From Escherichia whittamii (GTDB lineage: Bacteria; Pseudomonadota; Gammaproteobacteria; Enterobacterales; Enterobacteriaceae): DNA of 64,000 nt. The stretch is taken from positions 124,001 to 188,000 of the forward strand of contig NZ_JACSQI010000010.1 in assembly GCF_014836715.1 (NCBI RefSeq), written 5' to 3'. Below are positions 31,655-43,161 of the stretch, piece by piece. Positions within the stretch are counted from its first letter, which is position 1. The number at the start of each line of letters is the position of its first letter. The position numbers and the translations under genes were made by a program. Under the pieces are notes generated by a model. It had not been told where the DNA came from and did no database searches. It worked only from the letters and a program-made list of their open reading frames with translations.

Positions 31655-32713
31655 ATGAAAAAGACCCGTACAGCCAATTTGCACCATCTTTATCATGAAC
31701 CCTTACCCGAAAACCTGAAGCTCACGCCGAAGGTTGAAGTGGATAATGTTCATCAACGACAGACAACGGATGTTTATGAACATGCATTGACAATTACCGC
31801 CTGGCAGCAGATTTACGATCAGCTGCATCCGGGCAAGTTTCATGGTGAATTTACGGAAATCCTGCTTGATGATATTCAGGTTTTCCGTGAATACACCGGT
31901 CTGGCGCTGCGTCAGTCGTGTCTGGTCTGGCCGAACTCGTTCTGGTTTGGTATTCCGGCGACGCGCGGTGAACAGGGATTTATTGGATCGCAATGTCTGG
32001 GAAGCGCAGAAATTGCCACGCGCCCTGGCGGCACCGAGTTCGAATTAAGTACGCCTGACGATTACACGATCCTTGGCGTAGTGCTTTCTGAAGATGTCAT
32101 TACCCGGCAGGCTAACTTTTTGCATAACCCGGAAAGGGTGCTGCATATGTTACGTAACCAGTCGGCGCTGGAAGTGAAAGAGCAGCATAAAGCCGCGCTG
32201 TGGGGCTTTGTCCAACAGGCGCTGGCGACATTTTGCGAGAACCCGGAGAATTTGCATCAGCCTGCGGTGCGTAAAGTGCTTGGCGATAACTTGCTGCTGG
32301 CGATGGGGACGATGCTGGAAGAAGCGCAGCCAATGGTGACGGCGGAAAGCATTAGTCATCAGAGTTACCGTCGTTTGCTTTTCCGCGCCCGTGAATATGT
32401 GCTGGAAAACATGTCCGAACCGGTAACAGTGCTGGATTTGTGCAATCAACTGCATGTCAGCCGCCGCACCTTACAAAACGCGTTTCACGCTATTTTAGGC
32501 ATTGGCCCGAACGCGTGGCTGAAACGCATCCGCCTGAACGCCGTACGTCGCGAACTGATAAGCCCGTGGTCGCAGAGCACAACGGTAAAAGACGCCGCCA
32601 TGCAGTGGGGATTCTGGCATTTGGGGCAATTTGCCACGGATTATCAGCAACTGTTTGCCGAAAAACCGTCACTGACGTTGCATCAGCGGATGCAGGAATT
32701 GGGGGGAGGTTGA
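31655..32713 (+). CDS. eutR: EutR, AraC-family activator of the eut operon
   Basis: Transcription activator that responds to ethanolamine plus adenosylcobalamin and drives the eut promoter. Being the last gene of the operon it creates positive feedback. Its 352 residues have an N-terminal sensing region and a C-terminal AraC DNA-binding domain (about 245-345) with two helix-turn-helix units, [19 protein letters not shown] and [23 protein letters not shown]-rich hairpin follows the stop. Confidence 0.95.
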   Translation: MKKTRTANLHHLYHEPLPENLKLTPKVEVDNVHQRQTTDVYEHALTITAWQQIYDQLHPGKFHGEFTEILLDDIQVFREYTGLALRQSCLVWPNSFWFGIPATRGEQGFIGSQCLGSAEIATRPGGTEFELSTPDDYTILGVVLSEDVITRQANFLHNPERVLHMLRNQSALEVKEQHKAALWGFVQQALATFCENPENLHQPAVRKVLGDNLLLAMGTMLEEAQPMVTAESISHQSYRRLLFRAREYVLENMSEPVTVLDLCNQLHVSRRTLQNAFHAILGIGPNAWLKRIRLNAVRRELISPWSQSTTVKDAAMQWGFWHLGQFATDYQQLFAEKPSLTLHQRMQELGGG

Positions 32714-32714
32714 G

Positions 32715-32744
32715 GGCCGGATGGGGAGGGTGTTTGATCCGGCC
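32715..32744 (+). terminator. Hairpin after eutR
   Basis: GGCCGGAT...ATCCGGCC, an eight-base perfect stem with a 14-base loop right after the eutR stop. No T-tract follows, so termination would not be classical; it also marks the left edge of the accessory island. Confidence 0.5.
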
Positions 32745-32746
32745 AC

Positions 32747-33418
32747 TTATAAATTACCCTCAATCATTATACTTTTGTATTTTGTTAATAAAGGGTTTAT
32801 CCAATCAATAACATAATGAATAAATGCAGCATATTCGGTATTTGTTTGTGCATCACTTCGCCACTGCACAATCATCTTTGTACATTCGTCTGAGGTAAAC
32901 TCATTCCAGCTTGTGTGATCAAAAAAGGTTTCTCCATTGATTAAAGGATATAACACTTTAATTGCCGGAGATAAGATCGCAAAATCGCAATCATAAATAA
33001 AAAGACTATCAACATTATAATCCCAGCCGTCGTTGGGTTCCTCTTTATAGGGATAGATATAGCAACCAATGCGACCCTCACCCCGACGATGTTTTTTACG
33101 CAGGAAAGTACGGCGAATTTTTTCATGCATATCAGTGTAATAATCGGGAATGGGATGGCTAAGAGCAGTAGTGAATGCTGTCAAAAATTTTTTCCATTCG
33201 TTTGGATGAATGTCCCGATTACATTGATAATTGATATCTACACAATCATCTGACCATAAAATATTACATCTGTGATTTGCGTTATTTACACAAAGTACTG
33301 AGTCGGTAATTCTTTCATTAACCTGCTGTGTTCCCCAATATTCACGAAAGAACTCAAGTATTCTTGTTTTCTGTTCTTCAATAGGTATTGCTGTGTCAGC
33401 TATAATTTTAATTTCCAT
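32747..33418 (-). CDS. Unrecognised 223-residue protein in the eutR-hemF island
   Basis: I do not recognise this protein. It is 223 residues, soluble, without signal peptide or membrane helix, rich in Trp, Tyr, Asp and Cys (five cysteines, CVNNANHRCN and DDCVDINYQC in the first third), with an Arg/Lys patch near RRTFLRKKHRRGEGR. The DNA is visibly more AT-rich than the flanking eut and hemF genes, suggesting recent acquisition. It is transcribed in the same direction as the toxin-antitoxin pair 166 bases away. An orphan immunity protein or a defence accessory are possible by context only. A weak ribosome-binding site precedes ATG 33418. Confidence 0.6.
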   Translation of the reverse strand: MEIKIIADTAIPIEEQKTRILEFFREYWGTQQVNERITDSVLCVNNANHRCNILWSDDCVDINYQCNRDIHPNEWKKFLTAFTTALSHPIPDYYTDMHEKIRRTFLRKKHRRGEGRIGCYIYPYKEEPNDGWDYNVDSLFIYDCDFAILSPAIKVLYPLINGETFFDHTSWNEFTSDECTKMIVQWRSDAQTNTEYAAFIHYVIDWINPLLTKYKSIMIEGNL

Positions 33419-33584
33419 ATTATATATTTGGCTCCATTTCCGTCTTTAATAAGACGTATCTTCCACTATTATCACAGCTAAGATTGCTGATAAGATGTCG
33501 CCGTTGTCCGGCATCAAACTGGCTTCAACAATATACGCCTGGTGGGATAGTCTCTAATTCTCCGCTGATAATAACGTACTTTGT

Positions 33585-34100
33585 TCATAACAATATACTG
33601 GCTGTTTCAATACACGTTTTAATCGGCAACCACATTTCTGTACGCGATGTATCACCACAATCAGCTTTCAGGAATCCATATTGTTCATAAAAAGGCATCA
33701 CTTTGGGCGTTAGTGGATCTACAAACAGCCCAATAGCCGAAATTTGTTCGGCAACTAATACGGTTCTATAGATGGCATCAATAAGTAATTTTTCTCCCAA
33801 ACGCTCACCTTGATTTGAACGATCGACAGCAAGCCTGGCCAGTTTTACCGCGTTAAGGGGATGAGGATAGTTTTTATATTCTCTGCAAACAGGGGGAATA
33901 ATAACTGAATATCCTGATAAAGTATGATAACCAATGATATTTGTGGGGGCTGATTTTCGGCAGGCCACATAGGTCTTTGCTATATGTTTGACTGCTTTCT
34001 GCCGGGCTTGCTGTTGTAAAAACTGATTTAATTCGTGATTCCCACAGTCAAAAAGTTTCCGAGTATGCTGCTGAGTTATCTCTTCAATTATCACGGACAT
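33585..34100 (-). CDS. GNAT-family toxin of a type II toxin-antitoxin pair (TacT/AtaT-like)
   Basis: A 171-residue GCN5-related acetyltransferase. Toxins of this family (TacT, AtaT, ItaT, GmvT) use acetyl-CoA to acetylate the amino group of charged tRNAs and stop translation. Visible features: N-terminal FDCGNHELNQFLQQQA typical of the family, the acetyl-CoA loop in SNQGERLGEKLL, and the C-terminal MPFYEQYGF whose tyrosine is the expected catalytic residue. It overlaps the upstream antitoxin gene by 17 bases, the standard arrangement. The motif set looks complete, so activity is plausible; which tRNA is targeted cannot be read from sequence. Confidence 0.88.
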   Translation of the reverse strand: MSVIIEEITQQHTRKLFDCGNHELNQFLQQQARQKAVKHIAKTYVACRKSAPTNIIGYHTLSGYSVIIPPVCREYKNYPHPLNAVKLARLAVDRSNQGERLGEKLLIDAIYRTVLVAEQISAIGLFVDPLTPKVMPFYEQYGFLKADCGDTSRTEMWLPIKTCIETASILL

Positions 34101-34377
34101 TCACTACATCCTTGTAGTTTTGCGCTGCTTTTAGCAGTTTTTGATTAGGTCTTTGTGGATTCTCAAGGGCAGCAACCAGTGCATCTGCTCCTGCCATAGA
34201 TAAATGCAACGCTTCAGTACGCTCAATGACGTTGCGTGCTTTATCCACTGCAGATTCAATAAGAAATTGTGACACAGTTGAACCACAATAATCTGCAGCT
34301 CTTTGAATCATTTCCTGTATTTCTAAAGATGTTCTGGCAACCAGGCGAGTGTCTTTTCGTTCGATGTTCGTAGCCAT
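34084..34377 (-). CDS. DUF1778 ribbon-helix-helix antitoxin
   Basis: A 97-residue DUF1778 protein. The N-terminal ribbon-helix-helix region (about 8-50, RLVARTSLEIQEMIQRAAD followed by STVSQFLIESAVDKA) binds DNA, and the C-terminal tail (NPQRPNQKLLKAA onward) is the part that wraps and neutralises the GNAT toxin in this family. It precedes and overlaps the toxin gene. Autorepression through a palindrome just upstream of its start is likely. Confidence 0.88.
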   Translation of the reverse strand: MATNIERKDTRLVARTSLEIQEMIQRAADYCGSTVSQFLIESAVDKARNVIERTEALHLSMAGADALVAALENPQRPNQKLLKAAQNYKDVVNVRDN

Positions 34378-34391
34378 AATAATACCTCAAT

Positions 34392-34407
34392 GTTAGTGAT
34401 GACTAAC
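34392..34407. promoter_or_regulatory. Candidate operator of the toxin-antitoxin pair
   Basis: GTTAG-TGATGA-CTAAC is an inverted repeat 15 bases upstream of the antitoxin start codon, overlapping the expected promoter. RHH antitoxins of this family autorepress from such palindromes. Assigned by position and symmetry only. Confidence 0.5.
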
Positions 34408-34497
34408 TATTATGGTGTCACTATGGCACACAAATTAAACAGAGTCAATTTCAAGTCACAAACAGAGGATTATGAATTTTCGTTTATTTTCATGATA

Positions 34498-35400
<903 letters not shown>

Positions 35401-36270
35401 TTACCGCTTTTTCGAGTGTGCTTTCTGGTTGTCAAACCAGTGGAAATAACTGATCACGCCTTCAGCAATCGCTGTGGCGATTTTCTGACGAAACGCCGCC
35501 GTGCCTAACAGCCGTTCTTCTTCCGGGTTGGTGATAAACGAAGTTTCCACCAGCACCGAAGGAACAGACGGTGATTTCAACACCACAAATGCCGCTTGTT
35601 CGGTGTTGCGGCTGTGTAGTTTATGCACCGGCTTAATCTTCTTTAGAATGTGCGAGCCGAGTGTCAGACTATTTTTAATGGTATCTGTTTGCACCAGATC
35701 AAACAGCACTTGTTGTAATAGGTGATCCCTGTCGGTCGCCTTTTTCCCGGCGACTTCATCAGCACGGTTTTCGCGTTCCGACAAATATTTTGCCATCGCG
35801 CTACTTGCGCCACGGTTAGAGAGGGCAAAGACCGATGCACCAGCGGCTTTTGGGTTGGTAAAGCCGTCGGCGTGAATTGACATAAACAGGTCAGCGCCAT
35901 ATTTATGGGCGATTTCAACGCGATCGTACAGTGGAATAAACGTATCGCCAGAACGCGTCAGCCGCGCATCAATGCCATGATTGCGCAATATGGAACGGAC
36001 ATTTTTAGCAATCGCCAGCACTACGTGTTTTTCTTTCGACCCGTTGCGGCCAATCGCCCCGGTATCAATTCCGCCGTGGCCTGGATCGAGAACGACTATT
36101 CGCTTACCCCCGGCTTTTTTGGCTTTAGGCTTACTGTGTCCGTTACTGGTTTTTAAAGGTTCTTCTTTGGCGATGGCTTGTGACATTCCTGACAACGTCA
36201 GGGCAGCTAATCCGGCTTTCAGCACCTGGCGGCGCGAAGTGAGTGTTTTTAGTGGTTTAAAAGTGCTCAT
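35401..36270 (-). CDS. amiA: N-acetylmuramoyl-L-alanine amidase A
   Basis: Periplasmic zinc amidase that cleaves the stem peptide from peptidoglycan during daughter cell separation. The N-terminus carries a twin-arginine (Tat) signal: TSRRQVLKAG followed by a hydrophobic stretch ending near residue 34. The Amidase_3 domain follows, with zinc ligand motifs LDPGHGG, the SIHAD region and the late glutamate in SVLVETSFITN. 289 residues, as in K-12. First gene of amiA-hemF; divergent from ypeA. Confidence 0.96.
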   Translation of the reverse strand: MSTFKPLKTLTSRRQVLKAGLAALTLSGMSQAIAKEEPLKTSNGHSKPKAKKAGGKRIVVLDPGHGGIDTGAIGRNGSKEKHVVLAIAKNVRSILRNHGIDARLTRSGDTFIPLYDRVEIAHKYGADLFMSIHADGFTNPKAAGASVFALSNRGASSAMAKYLSERENRADEVAGKKATDRDHLLQQVLFDLVQTDTIKNSLTLGSHILKKIKPVHKLHSRNTEQAAFVVLKSPSVPSVLVETSFITNPEEERLLGTAAFRQKIATAIAEGVISYFHWFDNQKAHSKKR

Positions 36271-36483
36271 ACGGCCTGAGTTGTAATAATGAAGTTCCAG
36301 ATGTTATATCGTATCGCGTAATCCGTTACGACGGTTTGCTGGTGAGAATTGTTTTACTTTTCATTTCAATAAATGACAACGTGTCATTATGCCACTTTTT
36401 CAACCGATTTTCGTCAGATATTGGCTAATTCAACCGTTCACGCCATAATCACCCTTTTAACCCCCAAAAAGGTAACCAATACC

Positions 36484-36909
36484 ATGGAGATACGCGTATT
36501 TCGCCAGGAAGATTTCGAAGAGGTCATCACCCTTTGGGAGCGTTGCGACTTGCTGCGTCCGTGGAACGATCCGGAAATGGACATCGAGCGCAAGATGAAC
36601 CATGACGTCAGTTTGTTCCTGGTCGCGGAAGTGAACGGTGAAGTGGTGGGAACGGTGATGGGCGGTTATGACGGGCATCGTGGGTCTGCTTATTATCTTG
36701 GCGTGCATCCGGAGTTTCGCGGGCGCGGCATTGCTAACGCGTTGCTTAATCGGCTGGAGAAAAAGCTAATTGCCCGCGGCTGCCCGAAAATTCAGATCAA
36801 CGTGCCGGAAGATAACGACATGGTGCTTGGGATGTATGAACGTCTGGGATATGAACACGCTGATGTGCTGAATCTGGGCAAGCGTTTGATTGAAGATGAA
36901 GAGTACTGA
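36484..36909 (+). CDS. ypeA: YpeA, GNAT-family acetyltransferase
   Basis: A 141-residue GNAT enzyme from ATG 36484. The frame stays open upstream to 36373, but [22 protein letters not shown] is the family N-terminus and AAAAAGGTAA precedes it. The acetyl-CoA motif is [14 protein letters not shown] and the C-terminal tyrosine region is [10 protein letters not shown]. The substrate is unknown; protein lysine acetylation has been reported for the K-12 protein. Its end overlaps the start of yfeZ. Confidence 0.92.
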   Translation: MEIRVFRQEDFEEVITLWERCDLLRPWNDPEMDIERKMNHDVSLFLVAEVNGEVVGTVMGGYDGHRGSAYYLGVHPEFRGRGIANALLNRLEKKLIARGCPKIQINVPEDNDMVLGMYERLGYEHADVLNLGKRLIEDEEY

Positions 36910-37345
36910 GTTTCATCCTGTCCATTACGATGCGCACGGACGCCTGCGTTTACCTTTCCTCTTCTGGTGTGTGTTATTACTACAGGCGCGGACCTGGGGG
37001 CTGTTTGTGATTGCCGGTGCGTCGCGTGAGCAGGGAACTGCGTTGCTGAATCTGTTTTATCCCGATCACGATAATTTCTGGCTGGGGTTGATTCCTGGCA
37101 TTCCGGCGGTGCTGGCGTTTTTGTTGAGCGGTCGGCGGGCTACGTTTCCCCGTTTTTGGCATGGGCTCTATTTTGTGTTGCTGTTGGCACAGCTCGTTTT
37201 ACTTTGCTGGCAGCCGTGGCTGTGGCTGAATGGGGAATCAGTGAGCGGTATCGGCCTGGCGCTGGTGGTGGCGGATATTGTGGCGTTAATCTGGCTTTTG
37301 ACCAACCGACGTTTACGCGCCTGTTTTAATGAAGAAAAAGAATAA
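36896..37345 (+). CDS. yfeZ: YfeZ, inner-membrane DUF2919 protein
   Basis: A polytopic membrane protein of about 149 residues with four hydrophobic segments (about 20-40, 60-78, 88-108, 118-135). I place the start at ATG 36896, inside the ypeA end; a TTG at 36890 would add two residues and cannot be excluded. Overlap with ypeA suggests translational coupling. Function unknown. Confidence 0.85.
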   Translation: MKSTEFHPVHYDAHGRLRLPFLFWCVLLLQARTWGLFVIAGASREQGTALLNLFYPDHDNFWLGLIPGIPAVLAFLLSGRRATFPRFWHGLYFVLLLAQLVLLCWQPWLWLNGESVSGIGLALVVADIVALIWLLTNRRLRACFNEEKE

Positions 37346-37365
37346 CGCAGAGGCGCGCTTTGTTT

Positions 37366-37464
37366 ATGCCGGATGCGGCGTGAACGGCTTATTCGGTCTA
37401 CAAATTTTGCAAATTCAATATATTGCAGGAAAGAGTAGGCCTGATAAGCGTAGCGCATCAGGCA
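37366..37464. repeat. BIME after yfeZ
   Basis: A REP unit (GCCGGATGCGGCGTGAACGGCTTATTCGG), a spacer containing AATTCAATATATTGCAGG, then GCCTGATAAGCGTAGCGCATCAGGC. The same 18-base spacer core recurs in the BIME after yfeX. Confidence 0.88.
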
Positions 37465-37491
37465 ATTTTGTGTTTGCCATCAGCCTCTAAC

Positions 37492-37520
37492 GGCACTTTT
37501 TTGCAAATTCGCACTCCAAG
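37492..37520 (+). promoter_or_regulatory. Candidate sigma-E promoter of yfeY
   Basis: GGCACTT, then 16 bases, then TCCAAG, close to the sigma-E pattern GGAACTT-N15-16-TCTGA/TCAAA, 31 bases before the yfeY start. yfeY is a known member of the K-12 sigma-E regulon, which supports the call; the match itself is imperfect. Confidence 0.45.
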
Positions 37521-37550
37521 CAACGTTATTGAATAACCAAAGGAAGTGAC

Positions 37551-38126
37551 ATGAAATCGCTGCGTTTATTGTTATGCGCTATGCCGTTGATGCTGACCGG
37601 CTGTTCCACTATGTCGTCAGTTAACTGGTCTGCCGCTAATCCGTGGAACTGGTTTGGTTCATCTACCAAAGTGAGCGAGCAGGGCGTGGGTGAATTAACG
37701 GCGTCCACACCATTACAAGAACAAGCTATTGCCGATGCGCTTGATGGTGATTATCGCCTGCGCAGCGGAATGAAAACCGCTAACGGTAATGTAGTGCGCT
37801 TTTTTGAAGTGATGAAAGGCGACAGCGTGGCGATGGTCATCAATGGTGATCAAGGTACAATCAGCCGCATTGACGTTTCAGATAGCAATATTCCTGCTGA
37901 CACCGGTGTTAAAATCGGTACACCGTTTAGCGACCTTTACAGCAAAGCATTTGGCAATTGCCAAAAAGCCGACGGCGATGATGATCGTGCTGTCGAATGT
38001 AAAGCTGAAGGCAGTCAACATATTAGCTACCAGTTCAGCGGGGAATGGAGTGGTCCTGAAGGGCTAATGCCTTCGGACGATACCCTGAAAAACTGGAAAG
38101 TCAGTAAAATTATCTGGCGACGTTAA
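37551..38126 (+). CDS. yfeY: YfeY, RpoE-regulated lipoprotein
   Basis: A 191-residue predicted outer-membrane lipoprotein. The N-terminal MKSLRLLLCAMPLMLTGCS ends in a lipobox (LTGC) with lipidated Cys18; the next residue is Ser, not Asp, which favours outer-membrane sorting. DUF1131 family. Two cysteines near residues 140-150 (NCQKADGDDDRAVEC) could form a disulfide. Placed between yfeZ and yfeX. Function unknown. Confidence 0.9.
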   Translation: MKSLRLLLCAMPLMLTGCSTMSSVNWSAANPWNWFGSSTKVSEQGVGELTASTPLQEQAIADALDGDYRLRSGMKTANGNVVRFFEVMKGDSVAMVINGDQGTISRIDVSDSNIPADTGVKIGTPFSDLYSKAFGNCQKADGDDDRAVECKAEGSQHISYQFSGEWSGPEGLMPSDDTLKNWKVSKIIWRR

Positions 38127-38155
38127 TTTGCGTCTGAGCAAACCGCTAATCATAA

Positions 38156-39121
<966 letters not shown>

Positions 39122-39143
39122 GCGTTTCTGATTCAATGATTAA

Positions 39144-39173
39144 AGGCCAGCCAGTAACACAACTGACTGGCCT
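39144..39173 (+). terminator. First copy of a duplicated hairpin after yfeX
   Basis: AGGCCAGCCAGT...ACTGACTGGCCT, an almost perfect 12-base stem with a six-base loop, 22 bases after the yfeX stop. It lacks a T-tract. A near-identical copy with a T-tract stands at 39326. Confidence 0.65.
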
Positions 39174-39202
39174 AAGATTGTTGACCAAGTGCGCGTTGTA
39201 CA

Positions 39203-39303
39203 CACCGGATGCGGCGTGAACGCCTTATCCGGCCTACGAAATCGTGCTAATTCAATATATTGCAGGCTCCGCGTAGGCCTGATAAGCGTAGCGCATCAGG
39301 CAG
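39203..39303. repeat. BIME between yfeX and yfeW
   Basis: Two REP units in opposite orientation around a spacer with AATTCAATATATTGCAGG, the same core as the BIME at 37366. It is flanked on both sides by copies of the hairpin AGGCCAGCCAGT/ACTGACTGGCCT. Confidence 0.88.
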
Positions 39304-39325
39304 TTTTGCGTTTGTCAGCAGTCTC

Positions 39326-39357
39326 AGGCCAGCCAGTACAAACTGACTGGCCTTTTT
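39326..39357 (+). terminator. Second copy of the hairpin, with T-tract
   Basis: AGGCCAGCCAGT-ACAA-ACTGACTGGCCT followed by TTTTT: a canonical rho-independent terminator for yfeX read-through, ending two bases before the yfeW stop codon. Confidence 0.85.
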
Positions 39358-39358
39358 A

Positions 39359-40663
39359 CTACTTCTGCTTTAACGCCGCATATACCTGATCAACCACCCA
39401 ACCATAAGTTGCAATCGGTAACTGACCGCTTTCGAACATATTGGGATTTTTTTGTGGATCGGCAACTGGCGAATGTGGCTTGTTGCTTAACATCACAATC
39501 GCCATATGATTGACCGGATCGATAACGGTCACCGTTCCGGTCCAGCCCGTGTGACCGTAGGTTTGCGGGCTTGCCAGCGTGCCAAATGTTGGTGTCATGG
39601 TGGCATTACCATTCACGCGCCAGCCGAGGCCAAAAGTGGCATCTTCCTTTGAACTGGTGGTGAACATCTTCACCGTTTCTGCACTGAACAGCTGAACATC
39701 GCCATAGCCACCACCGTTCAGCATCGTTTGCATTAACACCGCAATATCGCCGGTACTGGAAAATAAACCTGCATGTCCGGAAACGCCGCCCATCGAATAA
39801 AAGGCTTTTTCGTCGTGCACCTGACCCCAGAGAGTGGTGGTGCGAATGTTCGGGAAGTGGATCACGCCATCGCGGGTATTGCCGTTCAGTTCCGTCGCGG
39901 CAATTTGCTGCGGTTTAAAGCCTTTCAGTAGCGGATTAAACACGGTGTGCGTCAGACCGAGCGGGCGATAAATCGACTCTTCAACATAGCGGTCAAGCGG
40001 TTGGCCAGTCACTGACTCGACGATAAATCCGAGCAGCATATAATCGACATCGCTGTAGATATGCTTGCTACCGGGCTGATACTCCAGCGGCGTGCGTTTA
40101 ATCATCTCCAGCGTCTGGCCTTTATCCTGGGAATATAACGCGCCCGCGACGGCTTTATTCGGGTATTGCGGGTCTGCCGGGAAACCGCCGCTGTGATGCA
40201 GCAGGTCGGCGATCCGCAGCGTGTTTTTGCCTTTAATCGTATCGCTCGGGCTATCGGCAAACCCGGGAATATATTTCGCAATCAGATCGTCAGGATGCAA
40301 CTTGCCTTCGCTCATCAGCTTTTGCAGGGCGAAGTTAGTGGCGTACATTTTTGTGTTTGAGGCCAGGTCATACAGCGTATCGGTAGTGGCTTTTACAGGC
40401 TGCGCCATCAACACGCTGCCATCGTACTTTTTCGCCGCGCCCCAGGCTTTGCGATACACAATCTGATTATCTTTAATAATCAGCAGGTTTACTCCTGGGT
40501 AACCGGCATTCACCTGCTGGTTAATCCAGTTCTCCATCTGGTTAAGCCGCTCGACGTTGAATCCTGCTTTCTCTGGCGAACTTTCTGTCAGAACAGGGAA
40601 TTTTGCGGCGCTGACGCTACAGCTGACAGCCAGCAGAGAAAGATAGAGCATTGTCCGTTTCAT
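39359..40663 (-). CDS. yfeW: YfeW, penicillin-binding protein 4B
   Basis: A 434-residue serine beta-lactamase-fold protein with a Sec signal peptide (MKRTMLYLSLLAVSCSVSAA). The active-site triplets are SNTK (SxxK, after DLA, about residue 100), YSD in place of the usual YxN, and HTG in GHTGWTG. It has weak DD-carboxypeptidase activity in K-12. As last gene of murQ-murP-yfeW, two bases after murP, it may help release muropeptides for recycling; that link is inferred from the operon. Confidence 0.93.
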   Translation of the reverse strand: MKRTMLYLSLLAVSCSVSAAKFPVLTESSPEKAGFNVERLNQMENWINQQVNAGYPGVNLLIIKDNQIVYRKAWGAAKKYDGSVLMAQPVKATTDTLYDLASNTKMYATNFALQKLMSEGKLHPDDLIAKYIPGFADSPSDTIKGKNTLRIADLLHHSGGFPADPQYPNKAVAGALYSQDKGQTLEMIKRTPLEYQPGSKHIYSDVDYMLLGFIVESVTGQPLDRYVEESIYRPLGLTHTVFNPLLKGFKPQQIAATELNGNTRDGVIHFPNIRTTTLWGQVHDEKAFYSMGGVSGHAGLFSSTGDIAVLMQTMLNGGGYGDVQLFSAETVKMFTTSSKEDATFGLGWRVNGNATMTPTFGTLASPQTYGHTGWTGTVTVIDPVNHMAIVMLSNKPHSPVADPQKNPNMFESGQLPIATYGWVVDQVYAALKQK

Positions 40664-40665
40664 AA

Positions 40666-42090
<1,425 letters not shown>

Positions 42091-42093
42091 GGG

Positions 42094-42990
42094 TTAATCC
42101 TTTTCCAGAGCCTTTCGAATAAAGCCGCCGTGTTGATCCAGGCGTTTTTTAGCTTCAGTGGCATCGAGATTTTTCAGCACCATCACAATGGCCGTTTTAC
42201 AGTGGCGGTCGCAGGCAACCAATGCCGCTTCCGCTTGCTCCGCGCTACATCCGGTGGCGTTTTTGACGATATTGACCTGGCGTACATGCAGTTTTTCGTT
42301 GGTGGCGACCACATCGACCATCAGATTGCCGAACACTTTACCTGACTTAATCATCAGCCCGGTGGAGAGCATATTGAGCACCAGTTTCTGCGCCGTACCT
42401 GCTTTCATTCGCGAAGAACCGGTAACCACTTCGGCACCAACAACGGGTGTAATAGCAAACTCTGCGGTAGTGGAAACAGCACTCCCCGGATTACAGGAAA
42501 TTCCCACTGTGCGGCAGCCTAACTGGCGTGCGTATTCCAGCCCGGCAATCACGTACGGTGTACGACCGCTGGCAGCAATACCGACCACCACATCCTGTGC
42601 CGTTAAATTGATATTTTTCAGATCGTTAACACCGCCTTCCCGGCTATCTTCTGCGCCTTCCACTGCATGCTGAATGGCATATTCGCCGCCAGCAATCAAA
42701 CCCACCACCAGACCCGGTTTCACGCCGTAGGTCGGCGGGCATTCACTGGCATCAAGAATACCCAGACGACCAGAGGTCCCCGCACCGATGTAAATCAGAC
42801 GGCCGCCGCCGCTCACCTGGGCGTGAATAACATCGATCGCCGCTGCGATATCCGGCAGTACACGCTCAACGGCGAGTGGTACGGTTTTATCTTCATCGTT
42901 GATAATCCGGCACATTTCCAGCGTCGAAACACGGTCAATTTCAGCCGAGGCGGCGTTCGAGCCTTCGGTAATCATCTTTTCAAGTTGCAT
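42094..42990 (-). CDS. murQ: MurQ, N-acetylmuramic acid 6-phosphate etherase
   Basis: Cleaves the lactyl ether of MurNAc-6-phosphate to GlcNAc-6-phosphate and D-lactate, feeding cell-wall sugar into amino-sugar metabolism. It is 298 residues with a SIS (sugar isomerase) domain: [21 protein letters not shown] near residue 62 (described by its ends) and [15 protein letters not shown]. The catalytic glutamate is in the DASECPP region. First gene of murQ-murP-yfeW, divergent from murR. Confidence 0.96.
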   Translation of the reverse strand: MQLEKMITEGSNAASAEIDRVSTLEMCRIINDEDKTVPLAVERVLPDIAAAIDVIHAQVSGGGRLIYIGAGTSGRLGILDASECPPTYGVKPGLVVGLIAGGEYAIQHAVEGAEDSREGGVNDLKNINLTAQDVVVGIAASGRTPYVIAGLEYARQLGCRTVGISCNPGSAVSTTAEFAITPVVGAEVVTGSSRMKAGTAQKLVLNMLSTGLMIKSGKVFGNLMVDVVATNEKLHVRQVNIVKNATGCSAEQAEAALVACDRHCKTAIVMVLKNLDATEAKKRLDQHGGFIRKALEKD

Positions 42991-43091
42991 CAGTGGTGAC
43001 CTTAGTATTCACAATCAAATAATTGCAGATTGATGGAATCATATATCTCGATTTGCTAGTTTTAAAGGAATCATTGAGTCTGAAATCGCAG

Positions 43092-43111
43092 AGTGTGAAG
43101 AGCGTCAAAGG
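43092..43111 (+). promoter_or_regulatory. Candidate CRP site between murQ and murR
   Basis: TGTGA-AGAGCG-TCAAA fits the CRP consensus TGTGA-N6-TCACA with one mismatch. CAP-dependent expression of murQP and repression by MurR are known in K-12, and the site lies in the divergent control region. Confidence 0.6.
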
Positions 43112-43161
43112 GCAAAAACCGTGTGCTATGCTGCGCGCAGGATGTGGTGAGGGAGTGGAAG

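Noticed and set aside
32747-33418. Considered whether the orphan protein is a moved copy of YfeS
   Set aside because: I cannot recall the YfeS sequence well enough to compare, and the position and AT-rich composition do not suggest it. A direct alignment would decide.
33484-33690. 68-codon plus-strand ORF between the orphan gene and the toxin
   Set aside because: It runs antisense into the toxin gene, has no ribosome-binding site and no recognisable family features.
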